From contig JADKAL010000001.1 in NCBI GenBank assembly GCA_016715325.1, positions 654,282-718,281 of the forward strand: a stretch of DNA of 64,000 nucleotides, read 5' to 3'. This DNA comes from Methylococcaceae bacterium (GTDB lineage: Bacteria; Pseudomonadota; Gammaproteobacteria; Methylococcales; Methylomonadaceae). Below, piece after piece: positions 17,822 through 27,154 of the stretch. The notes beneath the pieces are model-generated. The model was given only the letters and a program-made list of their open reading frames with translations, made no database searches and was not told the DNA's origin. Numbering within the stretch: position 1 is the stretch's first letter; each line of letters starts with the position of its first letter. A program made the translations under genes and the position numbers.

Positions 17822-18846
17822 GCGCTTTTTCTCTGCGCGAGAGATATTTCGACCTGTTCGCTTATTTTTTTGATGACATTATGTTTAACTTCGAGCTCGG
17901 CAAGCTGAATAGCTGTTTTAAAAGCCAGCGCGTCGGCGCCGCCGTGGCTTTTTATCACCAATCCTTTAAGGCCTAAAAAACTGGCGCCGTTATAAAGTCT
18001 GGGATCGATACGATCTTTAAATAACTTAAGCACTGGATAAGCGACAAAACCTGCCAGTTTTGTAAAAATATTTTTTGAAAAAGACTCTTTAAGCAACGTT
18101 CCAATCATTTTTGCTGCGCCTTCAATCGACTTTAGCGCCACATTTCCCACAAAACCGTCGCAAACTATTAAGTCCACTTTTATATTTCCGGCATTAAGGG
18201 AGTTGCCTTCGACAAAACCGATATAATTCAGCGTTGAGTTTTCCAATAGCTTGGCAGCTTTTTTGACTTGTTCGTTACCTTTAACGTCTTCTTCACCAAT
18301 ATTTAACAATCCGATTCTTGGATTTTCAATATTTTCAACGGCTTTAACTAATTCGTTGCCCATAACGGCGAATTCAAAAAGGTGTTCGGCAGTACAGTCG
18401 ACATTTGCACCTAAATCGAGAACATGCGTATGTCCGTAAATGGATGGAAGCGTTGAAATAATACCCGGTCTGCCGATCCCTGGAATCATTTTCAATACGA
18501 ACCGAGCCGTCGCCATTAACGCACCGGTGTTTCCCGCGCTGACACAGGCATCGGCTAGGCCTTCATGCACCAAATTAATCGCCACTCGCATCGAAGAATC
18601 TTTTTTGTTTTTCAATGCTTTCGATGGCGACTCATGCATTTCTACGCATTGTGAAGCATGATGAATAGTTAGTCTCTCGCCATAAACAGGAATACTTTCA
18701 CCGAGTTGCTGCTTAAGCAAAGCCGAGTCGCCTACTAAAATGAGCTTTAATTCAGGATTGCTTTTTAAGCATTCCAACGATGCAGGAACGGTAACTGCAA
18801 TACCGAAGTCGCCCCCCATTGCATCAATAGATATAATTAGACTCAC
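17818..18846 (-). CDS. plsX: Phosphate acyltransferase PlsX
   Basis: The 342-residue protein has the PlsX signatures ISIDAMGGDFG, SAGNTGALMA, LDLGANVDC and VCDGFVGNVALKS. It makes acyl-phosphate from acyl-ACP for phospholipid synthesis. It sits between rpmF and fabH, the standard gammaproteobacterial location. Confidence 0.96.
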   Translation of the reverse strand: MSLIISIDAMGGDFGIAVTVPASLECLKSNPELKLILVGDSALLKQQLGESIPVYGERLTIHHASQCVEMHESPSKALKNKKDSSMRVAINLVHEGLADACVSAGNTGALMATARFVLKMIPGIGRPGIISTLPSIYGHTHVLDLGANVDCTAEHLFEFAVMGNELVKAVENIENPRIGLLNIGEEDVKGNEQVKKAAKLLENSTLNYIGFVEGNSLNAGNIKVDLIVCDGFVGNVALKSIEGAAKMIGTLLKESFSKNIFTKLAGFVAYPVLKLFKDRIDPRLYNGASFLGLKGLVIKSHGGADALAFKTAIQLAELEVKHNVIKKISEQVEISLAQRKSA

Positions 18847-18891
18847 GGGTAAGCTATCTCAAAGCAAGGCTGTTAACGGTAAATCTTTTGA

Positions 18892-19074
18892 TTAATCTTC
18901 AGATTCAACGGTAATAATTTGACGGCCTTTGAAATAACCGTCCGGCGTTACATGGTGACGCAAGTGTGTTTCACCTGTCAACGGATCTTGAGAAAGGGTT
19001 TTTGCGGTTAAAGAATCATGCGAACGACGCTGACCGCGTCTTGAGCGAGAAACTTTACTTTTTTGTACTGCCAT
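18892..19074 (-). CDS. rpmF: 50S ribosomal protein L32
   Basis: The 60-residue basic protein starts [20 protein letters not shown] and matches L32 in length and sequence. It lacks the zinc-binding Cys pairs of some L32 variants (a C-minus form). Its start overlaps the end of the DUF177 gene by 20 bases, closer than usual. Confidence 0.97.
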   Translation of the reverse strand: MAVQKSKVSRSRRGQRRSHDSLTAKTLSQDPLTGETHLRHHVTPDGYFKGRQIITVESED

Positions 19075-19603
19075 TGAATGTCTCCGGTTTTTTTAAATTA
19101 ACTAATATTGAAAATGGGTTATTTGTTGTAGATCGATTAGCTGGCAATGATGGTGCCGCCCTCTCCTTCGATGGAATAGCAATTGCACAATCCTCAGAAT
19201 GTTTTGGCGTGTCGGGCAATAAAATCAATATTTCATCCTCAACAATATCCTTTAAAGGAATTTTGTCCTCATCAGACACCAGTAAAGGTTCAAAACTTTC
19301 AGGCAAATGGCCTGCTTGATCGAATGATTTAACGATACCCAGCTTAATCTCGCTGTCAATAGGCCATTCGACCGGCTCGAGGCATCTTTGGCATTTAACC
19401 GAAAGGACAGCTTTAATACGCCCTTCAATTTTTGCAAGTTTGCCTTCTTTTCCGAAGTGCAGCGTTAAAATAACGTCGCCGTCATCATTAGCCAATAGCT
19501 CGCTCACCCTATCTAAAGAACTCAAGGGTAATTTTCCTTCAAGACTGACATTTTTATCGGCCAGTAGTAAAGGGTCTATAAATTTAGGCAAACGATCCAA
19601 CAT
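19055..19603 (-). CDS. yceD: DUF177/YceD 23S rRNA accumulation protein
   Basis: The 182-residue YceD-family protein shows the conserved [13 protein letters not shown] segment and the acidic [23 protein letters not shown] stretch. YceD is required for normal 23S rRNA levels in E. coli and plants. It is the first gene of the rpmF-plsX-fab operon. The last eight or so residues read into the rpmF ribosome binding site. Confidence 0.92.
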   Translation of the reverse strand: MLDRLPKFIDPLLLADKNVSLEGKLPLSSLDRVSELLANDDGDVILTLHFGKEGKLAKIEGRIKAVLSVKCQRCLEPVEWPIDSEIKLGIVKSFDQAGHLPESFEPLLVSDEDKIPLKDIVEDEILILLPDTPKHSEDCAIAIPSKERAAPSLPANRSTTNNPFSILVNLKKPETFNGSTKK

Positions 19604-19710
19604 AACCTGAGAATGATATAGTTATTTCGCTTTTTCGTCAAACGCCGCTTTTTATTCAGGAGAGTTTTGATTTAAAAAAATATTTAGTTCGTCATAGCGA
19701 AATTTTCCGT

Positions 19711-20196
19711 TCAGTACAACAACGCTAAAGCGCCCGCTATCGATAAGCTGACAGTTTCTTTCCTTATTTGGTGACGATTCCCCGATAAATGCAGTTTTGC
19801 AACGACCGGTAAACCGTTTTTAAGTTGGCGGCCGACATAAACTGTTCCCACGGGTTTTTCAGCACTTCCCCCATCCGGCCCAGCAATACCGGTAACGGCG
19901 ATTGCGATATCGGCTTCGCTATTTTTGAATACACCTGCAAGCATTTGCTGTGCGATATCCAAACTTACTGCGCCACATTTCGACAAGACTTGAGGATCTA
20001 TGCCCAACATTTGGATTTTAGATAGATTGCTGTAAGTCACAAAACCTCTGTCGAACCAAGCTGAACTACCGGGTATCTCCGTGAGGGTTTGCGCAATCCA
20101 GCCGCCCGTGCAGGATTCCGCCGTTGCAATTCGATAGCGTTTATCTTTTAGACGAATACCTAATTGTTCCGCCAATACAACTAAATCATTTTCCAT
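19711..20196 (-). CDS. pncC: Nicotinamide-nucleotide amidase, CinA C-terminal family
   Basis: The 161-residue protein has the CinA C-terminal signatures TAESCTGGWIAQTLTEIPGS, FVTYSN, AVTGIAGPDGGSAEKPVGTVY and a final HLSGNR. PncC deamidates NMN to NaMN. The start at 20196 (MENDLVVLAEQLG) is preferred; the frame extends upstream to 20307 but that would run into mutS. It is divergent from mutS with a 36-base gap. In many gammaproteobacteria recA follows it; that gene is absent here. Confidence 0.92.
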   Translation of the reverse strand: MENDLVVLAEQLGIRLKDKRYRIATAESCTGGWIAQTLTEIPGSSAWFDRGFVTYSNLSKIQMLGIDPQVLSKCGAVSLDIAQQMLAGVFKNSEADIAIAVTGIAGPDGGSAEKPVGTVYVGRQLKNGLPVVAKLHLSGNRHQIRKETVSLSIAGALALLY

Positions 20197-20232
20197 ACTG
20201 AAGACTCCCGGGAGTTCGGATAAAATAGCGGA

Positions 20233-22800
20233 ATGAGCATAGAACAAAAATCCGGCAATCCACACACCCCGATGATGCAGCAGTATTTTCGCATCAAAGC
20301 GGAACATCCCGATACTTTACTTTTCTACAGAATGGGTGATTTTTACGAGCTATTTTACGATGATGCTAAAAAAGCCTCGCAAATACTCAATATCACCCTG
20401 ACCAGTCGCGGACATTCGGCAGGCTCGCCCATCGCAATGGCGGGAATACCTTATCACGCCGCAGAAAACTATCTCGCCAAGTTGCTTAAGCACGGCGAAT
20501 CGGTCGCGATTTGCGAACAGATCGGCGACCCGGCAACCGCAAAGGGTCCGGTTGAACGCAAGGTCGTACGCATCGTTACCCCTGGTACTGTCACGGATGA
20601 AGCCTTATTAGACGAACGTACGGATAATCTATTATCAGCTGTCAATTTTTCAGAGGGGCACTACGGCATTGCCAGCCTTGATGTAACCAGCGGCCGATTT
20701 ATCTTGCAAAAGGTCGAATCCGAAGACCAGCTATTAAATGAAATTAGCCGGATTAATCCTGCCGAACTTTTATGCCCTGAAGATTGGCCTTTGCCGCCGG
20801 CATTGAAACAACGCAGTGGAATTTGCCGCAGACCGCCCTGGCATTTCGAACCGGAAAGTGCGCGTTCAATGGTATTAAAACAACTCAACACCTTAGATTT
20901 AAAAGGTTACGGCTGCGACGATCTGACCGCCTCGATAGCCGCTGCCGGCGCGCTTTTGCAATATATCAAAGATACCCAACAAAGTGCGCTACCACATATT
21001 CAAGGCATTTGTACTGAAAACAATACCGATTGTATCTTGCTGGATGCGTCCAGCCGACGAAATCTCGAGCTGGACTATCACCCGTCCGGACGCAACGAAT
21101 TAACCTTGCTCGGCGTACTGGATAAAACTGCAACGGCAATGGGCAGCCGGTGTTTGCGGCGCTGGCTGCATCGGCCATTACGCGATAACCATATACTCCG
21201 GCATCGCTTTGCCAGCGTGGAAACCTTGACTGAAAATAATCTGTACAAGGATTTACACACCGTTTTACGGCAAGTCGGCGATATTGAGCGCATCAGCACA
21301 CGTATCGCGTTGAAATCAGCGCGACCGCGCGATCTGATTGTCTTACGCAATACCTTAACTGTGCTCCCATCAATTCAAGAACGGCTTTCAGTCAGCGATA
21401 ACCCGCATTTGGCATTATTACTAACCACAATTGGCGAGCAGCCCCATCTGCTAGCGTTATTACAGCGGGCTATTGTTGAAAACCCGCCGGTATTGATTCG
21501 CGACGGTGGGGTTATTGCCGCAGGTTATCATCCTGAATTGGACGAACTCAGAAACTTAAGCCAAAACGCAGACCAATTCTTGATCGACATGGAAAACCGG
21601 GAAAAGCAAGCGACCGGAATTAGTACGCTAAAAGTAAATTACAACCGGGTGCATGGCTATTACATCGAGGTCTCAAACAGCCACGCAGACAAAATTCCCG
21701 CTCATTACCGCCGCAAACAAACCCTTAAAGGCGCCGAACGTTATATCACCGAAGAACTAAAACTTTTTGAGGATAAAGTTCTTAGCGCGCGTGAGAAATC
21801 GCTCGCGTTCGAAAAAGCGCTCTATGATGAACTATTCGAAAAAATCTTAGTAGACCTTCACGTACTGCAACGCTGCGCGGCAGCGTTGGCGGAACTGGAT
21901 GTGCTGAATACTTTTGCAGAGCGGACCGATACGCTGAATTTATCGCAACCGGCATTAACGGATAGGCCTGGAATACATATAGATGGCGGCCGACATCTTG
22001 TAGTCGAACATGTCTCCGACAAGCCCTTTGTCGCCAACGACCTAACCTTCACGAGTCAGCGCCGGATGCTGGTTATAACCGGACCGAATATGGGCGGTAA
22101 ATCGACGTATATGCGGCAAACGGCACTGATTGTGCTGATGGCACATATCGGTTGTTACGTTCCGGCTAAAAAATTGACCTGCGGACCGGTGGATAAAATT
22201 TTTACCCGTATCGGCGCATCCGACGATCTGGCCAGCGGACGTTCCACCTTTATGGTGGAAATGTCGGAAACCGCCAACATTTTGCACAATGCGACCGCCA
22301 ACAGTCTGATATTAATGGACGAAATCGGAAGAGGAACTAGCACCTTCGACGGTTTATCCCTAGCGTGGGCTTGTGCGGATTATCTTGCAAAAGAAACCAA
22401 AGCCTTCACGCTATTCGCCACGCATTATTTTGAGCTGACGGCATTGGCCGATGAGCAACGAACCATCGCGAATGTTCACCTCGATGCGATGGAACACGGC
22501 GAAAAGATTATTTTTCTTCACGCTGTTAAAGACGGTCCCGCCAACCAAAGCTACGGCTTGCAGGTTGCCTCGTTAGCCGGGGTTCCCAGAAAAGTTATCG
22601 ATAATGCGAAAACTAAGCTTCGTCATTTGGAAGACAAAGCCTATATTCAAAAACAGGAAGATTCCGGAGTTAATCAGCTGGATTTGTTTACGACTAAAGA
22701 ATCCCATCCGGCCGTCTCAGTGTTGGAAGATATTAATCCCGACGAGTTAAGCCCCAAGTCTGCTTTAGAGTTGGTTTATCAGCTTAAAGCGCTGTTATAG
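20233..22800 (+). CDS. mutS: DNA mismatch repair protein MutS
   Basis: The 855-residue protein has the mismatch-recognition Phe-x-Glu in [11 protein letters not shown], the clamp and lever domains, and the ATPase with Walker [31 protein letters not shown] and Walker [14 protein letters not shown]. It ends with the short helix that contacts the beta clamp and forms tetramers. It is intact, so the many indels nearby are not explained by loss of MutS. It converges on rlmD. Confidence 0.97.
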   Translation: MSIEQKSGNPHTPMMQQYFRIKAEHPDTLLFYRMGDFYELFYDDAKKASQILNITLTSRGHSAGSPIAMAGIPYHAAENYLAKLLKHGESVAICEQIGDPATAKGPVERKVVRIVTPGTVTDEALLDERTDNLLSAVNFSEGHYGIASLDVTSGRFILQKVESEDQLLNEISRINPAELLCPEDWPLPPALKQRSGICRRPPWHFEPESARSMVLKQLNTLDLKGYGCDDLTASIAAAGALLQYIKDTQQSALPHIQGICTENNTDCILLDASSRRNLELDYHPSGRNELTLLGVLDKTATAMGSRCLRRWLHRPLRDNHILRHRFASVETLTENNLYKDLHTVLRQVGDIERISTRIALKSARPRDLIVLRNTLTVLPSIQERLSVSDNPHLALLLTTIGEQPHLLALLQRAIVENPPVLIRDGGVIAAGYHPELDELRNLSQNADQFLIDMENREKQATGISTLKVNYNRVHGYYIEVSNSHADKIPAHYRRKQTLKGAERYITEELKLFEDKVLSAREKSLAFEKALYDELFEKILVDLHVLQRCAAALAELDVLNTFAERTDTLNLSQPALTDRPGIHIDGGRHLVVEHVSDKPFVANDLTFTSQRRMLVITGPNMGGKSTYMRQTALIVLMAHIGCYVPAKKLTCGPVDKIFTRIGASDDLASGRSTFMVEMSETANILHNATANSLILMDEIGRGTSTFDGLSLAWACADYLAKETKAFTLFATHYFELTALADEQRTIANVHLDAMEHGEKIIFLHAVKDGPANQSYGLQVASLAGVPRKVIDNAKTKLRHLEDKAYIQKQEDSGVNQLDLFTTKESHPAVSVLEDINPDELSPKSALELVYQLKALL

Positions 22801-22829
22801 CCTAAGACGTCGTTTATTAATTAGTCGAA

Positions 22830-24155
22830 CTATTTTTGAAATAATGCAATCGACTCCACATGCGCTGTTTGCGGAAACATATCCATTACCCCGGCCTTGA
22901 CGAGACGGTACCCCAGGTCGTTGACCAATATTCCCGCATCGCGCGCCAACGTTGAGGGATTGCAAGACACATAAACAATCTGTTCCGGCTGCCACTGCTT
23001 AAAATAAGACAACACTTCTGCGGCACCGGCGCGGGATGGGTCGAGCATGATTTTATTGTATTTCCGTTTGGCCCAAGGTTGATCGCTGATGTCCTTGGTT
23101 AAATCCGCCGCATAAAATTCGGCGTTTTCGATGCCGTTGTGGAGGGCGTTTTCCTTGGCATGGTTAACTAAGGGTTGGTCGCCTTCGATGCCGACAACTT
23201 GCCCGGCATATTTGGCGATTGGCAACGTGAAATTACCCAAACCGCAAAACAGATCGAGCACGGTGTCGGCTTTGGTCAATTGCAACGTATCCAACACCCG
23301 GTTGACCATCTGGCGATTAATCTCGTAATTCACTTGAGTAAACATTGCCGGACGGAAAAGGAACTCGATGCCGTGCTCCGGTAATGCGTAGGTTGGTATG
23401 ACTTCGGCTTCGCCGTCCAGCGGCTTAATCGTATCCGGGCCTTTGGGTTGTATACAAATCGTCAGGTTATTGGCCTTGGCAAACGAGCGCATCCGGTCTT
23501 GATCTTGTGCAGTCGGCGGTTCCAACGTGCGAATCGCCAGAATACACTGCTCATCGCCGACGGCGACTTCGATCTGCGGGATTTTTTCTCGTATCGTTAA
23601 CCCTTCAATCATCTCGCCGAGTTCGACTAGCTTAGTGCCGACTGCCGGATACATGACCGGACAACTGTCGAGTTCGGCCAAAAATGTCTGACGCTTTTCT
23701 CGAAATCCCACCAACACCCGGTTTTTTTTGGCGACGTATTTAACACCCATCCGCGCCTTCCTTCGATAACCCCAATGCGGGCCGGTTAACGGCTCCCAAA
23801 GTACCGGAATGACGACTTTACCGATGCGTTTAAATTGTTCTTCCAGCAAATCCTGTTTGATTTGGATTTGGGTGGCCGAATCCACATGCTGAAAGCTACA
23901 GCCGCCGCAGATAGCGTAATGCTGGCAGCCGGGTTCAACCCGATGCTCAGAGGCGGAAACGACATTAACTACCCTGCCTTCGGCATAATCACGCCGGATT
24001 TCGGTATAGAGAAAATCGACTTCTTCGCCGGGTAAGGCTGCGTCGATAAAGACAGCTTTGCCCTCGATATGGGTGACGCCGCGTCCGTCATGGGTTAATG
24101 AGGTAATCGTGGCTCTTACCGGCGCTTCCGGCAGTTTTTTTCGGGTACGTGACAT
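22830..24155 (-). CDS. rlmD: 23S rRNA (uracil1939-C5)-methyltransferase
   Basis: The 441-residue protein has an N-terminal TRAM domain (residues about 12-70), an iron-sulphur cysteine set (Cys in GCQHYAICGGCSFQH plus a later Cys) and a SAM-dependent methyltransferase domain with LDLFCGLGNFTLPIA, MLDPSRAGAAEVL and the catalytic Cys in VYVSCNPSTLARD. This set distinguishes RlmD from TrmA. Confidence 0.94.
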   Translation of the reverse strand: MSRTRKKLPEAPVRATITSLTHDGRGVTHIEGKAVFIDAALPGEEVDFLYTEIRRDYAEGRVVNVVSASEHRVEPGCQHYAICGGCSFQHVDSATQIQIKQDLLEEQFKRIGKVVIPVLWEPLTGPHWGYRRKARMGVKYVAKKNRVLVGFREKRQTFLAELDSCPVMYPAVGTKLVELGEMIEGLTIREKIPQIEVAVGDEQCILAIRTLEPPTAQDQDRMRSFAKANNLTICIQPKGPDTIKPLDGEAEVIPTYALPEHGIEFLFRPAMFTQVNYEINRQMVNRVLDTLQLTKADTVLDLFCGLGNFTLPIAKYAGQVVGIEGDQPLVNHAKENALHNGIENAEFYAADLTKDISDQPWAKRKYNKIMLDPSRAGAAEVLSYFKQWQPEQIVYVSCNPSTLARDAGILVNDLGYRLVKAGVMDMFPQTAHVESIALFQK

Positions 24156-24173
24156 TCGTGTTTTATGCTTAAA

Positions 24174-24776
24174 TTATTTCTGCTTCCAGGCGCCACCGGA
24201 TTGAACCCACCAGCCGGATTGCGCGTTGCTAATCCAACGTGCAGCAAAAGTCGATTTGATTTGCGTGACCCATTCCGGATGACCGTTTGCATTGGCAATG
24301 GCTTGATATAACGCTTGGCGGTCGGCGTTTTCGGCAGCAACGAGCTTATTCACTTGAGTGCGGTCTTTAAGCGCGACACTTGCTGCATCTTTTGCCGCGA
24401 TAAAACCATCCGATTTAACGCCGATGGCGCCGGATGCGTAAAAGCCTTTGAGCGACGAGAAACGTTGTTCCATCGAAGCCGTTAGTTTCCGGATTTCCGG
24501 GCTATCGATAGATAAATCGGCTTCTGCCGCTTGAGCGGAAGAAATCGCAAAACTAATAGCCCGGTCGATAGCTTGAAATAAGCTTGTCTTTAAATGCGAG
24601 CTTTCCGATTTCGGCTCAGTCTCTGGAGATTGAGGGTTTTTTGGGATTTTATCGTTATCCTGAATATCCTTAATGATTTCATCCGCCACTTTTTCTGCTG
24701 CAGCGGCAGGAAAATAGATATTGATTGTGACGCAAGCTGTAAGCGCTAACATGCCCAGCAGTGAAAGTTTTTTCAT
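24174..24776 (-). CDS. ydbL: DUF1318 lipoprotein, YdbL family
   Basis: The mature protein starts at the lipobox Cys of LALTACVTINIYFPAAAAEK, a signature of gammaproteobacterial YdbL-like lipoproteins. The C-terminal half (about residues 105-200) is the DUF1318 domain. In E. coli ydbL lies with ydbH and ynbE, whose products work with the AsmA-like protein YdbH in inner-to-outer membrane phospholipid traffic. Here a YdbH-like gene lies upstream on the same strand, but 250 bases of palindromic repeats separate them and no ynbE is seen. The start is placed at 24776 (MKKLSLLG). Confidence 0.85.
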   Translation of the reverse strand: MKKLSLLGMLALTACVTINIYFPAAAAEKVADEIIKDIQDNDKIPKNPQSPETEPKSESSHLKTSLFQAIDRAISFAISSAQAAEADLSIDSPEIRKLTASMEQRFSSLKGFYASGAIGVKSDGFIAAKDAASVALKDRTQVNKLVAAENADRQALYQAIANANGHPEWVTQIKSTFAARWISNAQSGWWVQSGGAWKQK

Positions 24777-24810
24777 TTTAACCTCCAATTATAATAAATC
24801 TGTTTACATC

Positions 24811-24851
24811 GATTCCGTTCGTGGTGAGCTTGTCGAACCACGAAGGGAATC
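24811..24851. repeat. Short palindrome of the GTTCGTGGTGAGC type
   Basis: Arms GATTCCGTTCGTGGT (24811-24825) and ACCACGAAGGGAATC (24837-24851) pair with one mismatch. A partial third arm (CGTTCGTCCTGAGCTTGTCGAAGG) follows at about 24860-24885. These resemble the arms of the neighbouring 108-bp element and look like related or truncated copies. Confidence 0.65.
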
Positions 24852-24905
24852 AATTAAACGCGTTCGTCCTGAGCTTGTCGAAGGAAGCTTGTCGAAGCAA
24901 TTATT

Positions 24906-25013
24906 GATCCGGCCTTATGAAGTCTTTACTTCCGTTCGCCTTGAGCCTGTCGAAAGGCTTTATGTGCTTCGACTAGCTCAGCACGAACGGTTCAAACATT
25001 TAAAGGCCGGATC
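24906..25013 (-). repeat. 108-bp dispersed palindromic element, copy 2 (inverted)
   Basis: It runs from GATCCGGCCTT to AAGGCCGGATC, exactly 108 bases. Read on the minus strand it aligns with the copies at 4107-4214 and 47064-47171. The core contains GTTCGCCTTGAGCCTGTCGAAAGGC and its partner arm TCAGCACGAACGG. Flanking ATT/AAT extend the symmetry. It sits where ynbE would be expected between ydbL and ydbH. Confidence 0.8.
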
Positions 25014-25026
25014 AATAATATGTTTT

Positions 25027-27147
25027 TCATTGAATGACCGCTTTTTCCGGTGCAGCAACACGACCAAGCCTTTCCACCAGGACATCCCAATTGACGCGGG
25101 GATTATACCCCACCACATCGATTCTCGGCAGTAAACCGCCTTTGATCAGATAATAGCCCTGCCCTTCCGCTTCCAATCCCATCATCTGGCACACACCGTC
25201 ATGCAGGTAACAGCCCATGCCGATTTTGTCGTAACGGAAGGTTTCGAACAGACTTAAAAAACTGCGCGACAACAAATCGGAAGCACCGCCGCCGCCGATA
25301 CTGGCGATGTTCTTAACCGCTTTTTGGCTAATACGATGGCTGCTGTCGTCATCGTCCGGCGTGCCGAACCATGCATAAAATGAAACCGGATGCCAGTTAT
25401 CCAACACCAGATTATTGATGAAGCCGGATAAGCGTCCGGTAATTGCACCGAATTCGAATTTGCTCGTCAATTGCTCCAAGTCGAGATTGTCGAGTTCGAT
25501 CTCACTTTCCACTCGAGGAAAGCCGCTGAATAAACCTGAGGATTTTAATTGGCTAATTTTTATAGTGCCGTCGAACACTTTAATCAAGAGTTCGCCGCCC
25601 AAACTAAGCACCTTATTATGATAATCAACACCCGGAATCTGACCGCTGATGTTGCCCGATAACGGCGTCCAACCCATGCGCTTTGATAATTGTTCCAAAG
25701 ATAAATTATCCACCGAACCGGCAAAGGAAACATCGGGTTCATCGTTAGGTTTAGGTTGCAAACTGAATTTATCAACGGCAATTGTCCCGTTCAATACCGG
25801 CAATTTAACGTTGTCCGTCAACCGAAAGCTATTACCCCAACTGGCGAATTTTAATGTTGCCGAATCAATGGGCACGCCCTTTAACGATAAGACTTGCCAT
25901 GACAGTTCCGATTGTTTTTTCTCGACTGGATTAGCCGACCAGTTTACCGAGCCTTTACCCTCCTTCACCGCTATTCGTCCTTGATCATCCTCAATATTGA
26001 TTTTCCCAAAGTTTACGGCGGCATCGGTTAACGTCTGCTGAACCACTGAAAGCCGGGTTTCAAGATTGCCTGAGATTTTTATATTCGCAAACAGCGATTC
26101 GGTAAAGAACGGATTGATATAGGTCGTCAACAAACTTTGCAACGTGTCGCTATGCAAGACAACATCGGCCTTATCAACGTGCACCTGTTTACTAAAAGAA
26201 CCTTGTGCGCTGCCGCTTACGCGCACAACGTCAGGCTGTTGAAACGAAAACGACTGTATGTCGGTAAAACTTGTTACAAGATTTGTCGTGCCCTGCGCGT
26301 TAACCGAAATCGGCTGCCCGGTAACTTCAAGGTAAACCGGATCGACGTACAACGCACCGCCTAGTAAGCGAGATTCGCCTTGCCAATGCCAAAGCCCGTT
26401 AAGAGCATTACCTTTGAGATGAAGCTGCAAATTCGTATTCTCAGCAGCCATTTTTCCGTCTTCCGTTTGCCCTGTTACACCATTAATCTTTGCTGTGACA
26501 TCGAAAGCAAGCACCTTATCGTCACGACCGGAAAGCGTTGCAGACAGATTTAAACTGCCTTGTTTGATAAATGCCAGCTTAGATTTTAAAGACATCAGCG
26601 GCGATAGTTTATTCAATAAAGCCTTATTAACATGTTTAGCCTCGGCCTGAATCCGCCAATCATTCCCTTTAAATTCGGCGTTTAATGACAGTCGGCTATC
26701 GCCTAACCGCGCATTCGCTAATTGGAAAGTGCTCGATTTAGAGTTAAGGTGAAACGTTAAGTCCGTCGAAGGCGATTGCCAATAAACCGACTTAACCGAT
26801 GCCTTGCCTTGAAGGCAATCCATCTCATTTTGAGTCCAAACTAACTTATCGCAATGAATGTCGGCTAACGATAGATCATTGAACGGTTTTGGTAGTGTCA
26901 GTTTTGTTGCTGATAAGATTAATTGCGAATTTTTTTTATTAATATCTTCAAGTGAAAGTTTAACGCCTTCCAAATTCCAAGTCGTGCTGGTGATTTTAGC
27001 TACATCCATCATTGCTGTATCGATTGCGTTTGCTGTAGTTAGGAACAAGCAAAACAGAATGAAGAAATACTTATTGAAACCAACATAGGATATGCCTTGA
27101 AAAGCGGCGTATCGTTCGTAATTGGTGCGCTTCACTTCGTTCAGCAC
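25027..27147 (-). CDS. ydbH: YdbH-like AsmA-superfamily intermembrane lipid transport protein
   Basis: The 706-residue protein has an N-terminal hydrophobic anchor (YFFILFCLFLTTANA) and a long beta-rich body made of repeated short strands, ending in the YdbH/DUF3971-like segment with FEFGAITGRLSGFI, a WHPVSFYAWF stretch, CYLHDGVCQMMG and IDVVGYNPRVNWD. YdbH with TamB and YhdP is known to carry phospholipid between membranes in E. coli. The open frame's GTG start and first ~20 residues come from a 70-bp inverted-repeat element, so the native start has probably been replaced or lies further in. No ynbE is present. Confidence 0.82.
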   Translation of the reverse strand: MLNEVKRTNYERYAAFQGISYVGFNKYFFILFCLFLTTANAIDTAMMDVAKITSTTWNLEGVKLSLEDINKKNSQLILSATKLTLPKPFNDLSLADIHCDKLVWTQNEMDCLQGKASVKSVYWQSPSTDLTFHLNSKSSTFQLANARLGDSRLSLNAEFKGNDWRIQAEAKHVNKALLNKLSPLMSLKSKLAFIKQGSLNLSATLSGRDDKVLAFDVTAKINGVTGQTEDGKMAAENTNLQLHLKGNALNGLWHWQGESRLLGGALYVDPVYLEVTGQPISVNAQGTTNLVTSFTDIQSFSFQQPDVVRVSGSAQGSFSKQVHVDKADVVLHSDTLQSLLTTYINPFFTESLFANIKISGNLETRLSVVQQTLTDAAVNFGKINIEDDQGRIAVKEGKGSVNWSANPVEKKQSELSWQVLSLKGVPIDSATLKFASWGNSFRLTDNVKLPVLNGTIAVDKFSLQPKPNDEPDVSFAGSVDNLSLEQLSKRMGWTPLSGNISGQIPGVDYHNKVLSLGGELLIKVFDGTIKISQLKSSGLFSGFPRVESEIELDNLDLEQLTSKFEFGAITGRLSGFINNLVLDNWHPVSFYAWFGTPDDDDSSHRISQKAVKNIASIGGGGASDLLSRSFLSLFETFRYDKIGMGCYLHDGVCQMMGLEAEGQGYYLIKGGLLPRIDVVGYNPRVNWDVLVERLGRVAAPEKAVIQ

Positions 27148-27154
27148 ATCCTAT
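27085..27154. repeat. 70-bp inverted-repeat element at a gene junction
   Basis: It is bounded by ATAGGATATGC (27085-27095) and GCACATCCTAT (27144-27154), which are inverted copies with one mismatch. The GGTGCGCTTCACTTCGTTCAGCACATCCTA part matches a type of short repeat common in methanotroph and nitrifier genomes, as far as I recall. It provides the TAG stop (27151-27153) of the upstream gene and the GTG start (27145-27147) of the ydbH frame. Confidence 0.7.
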
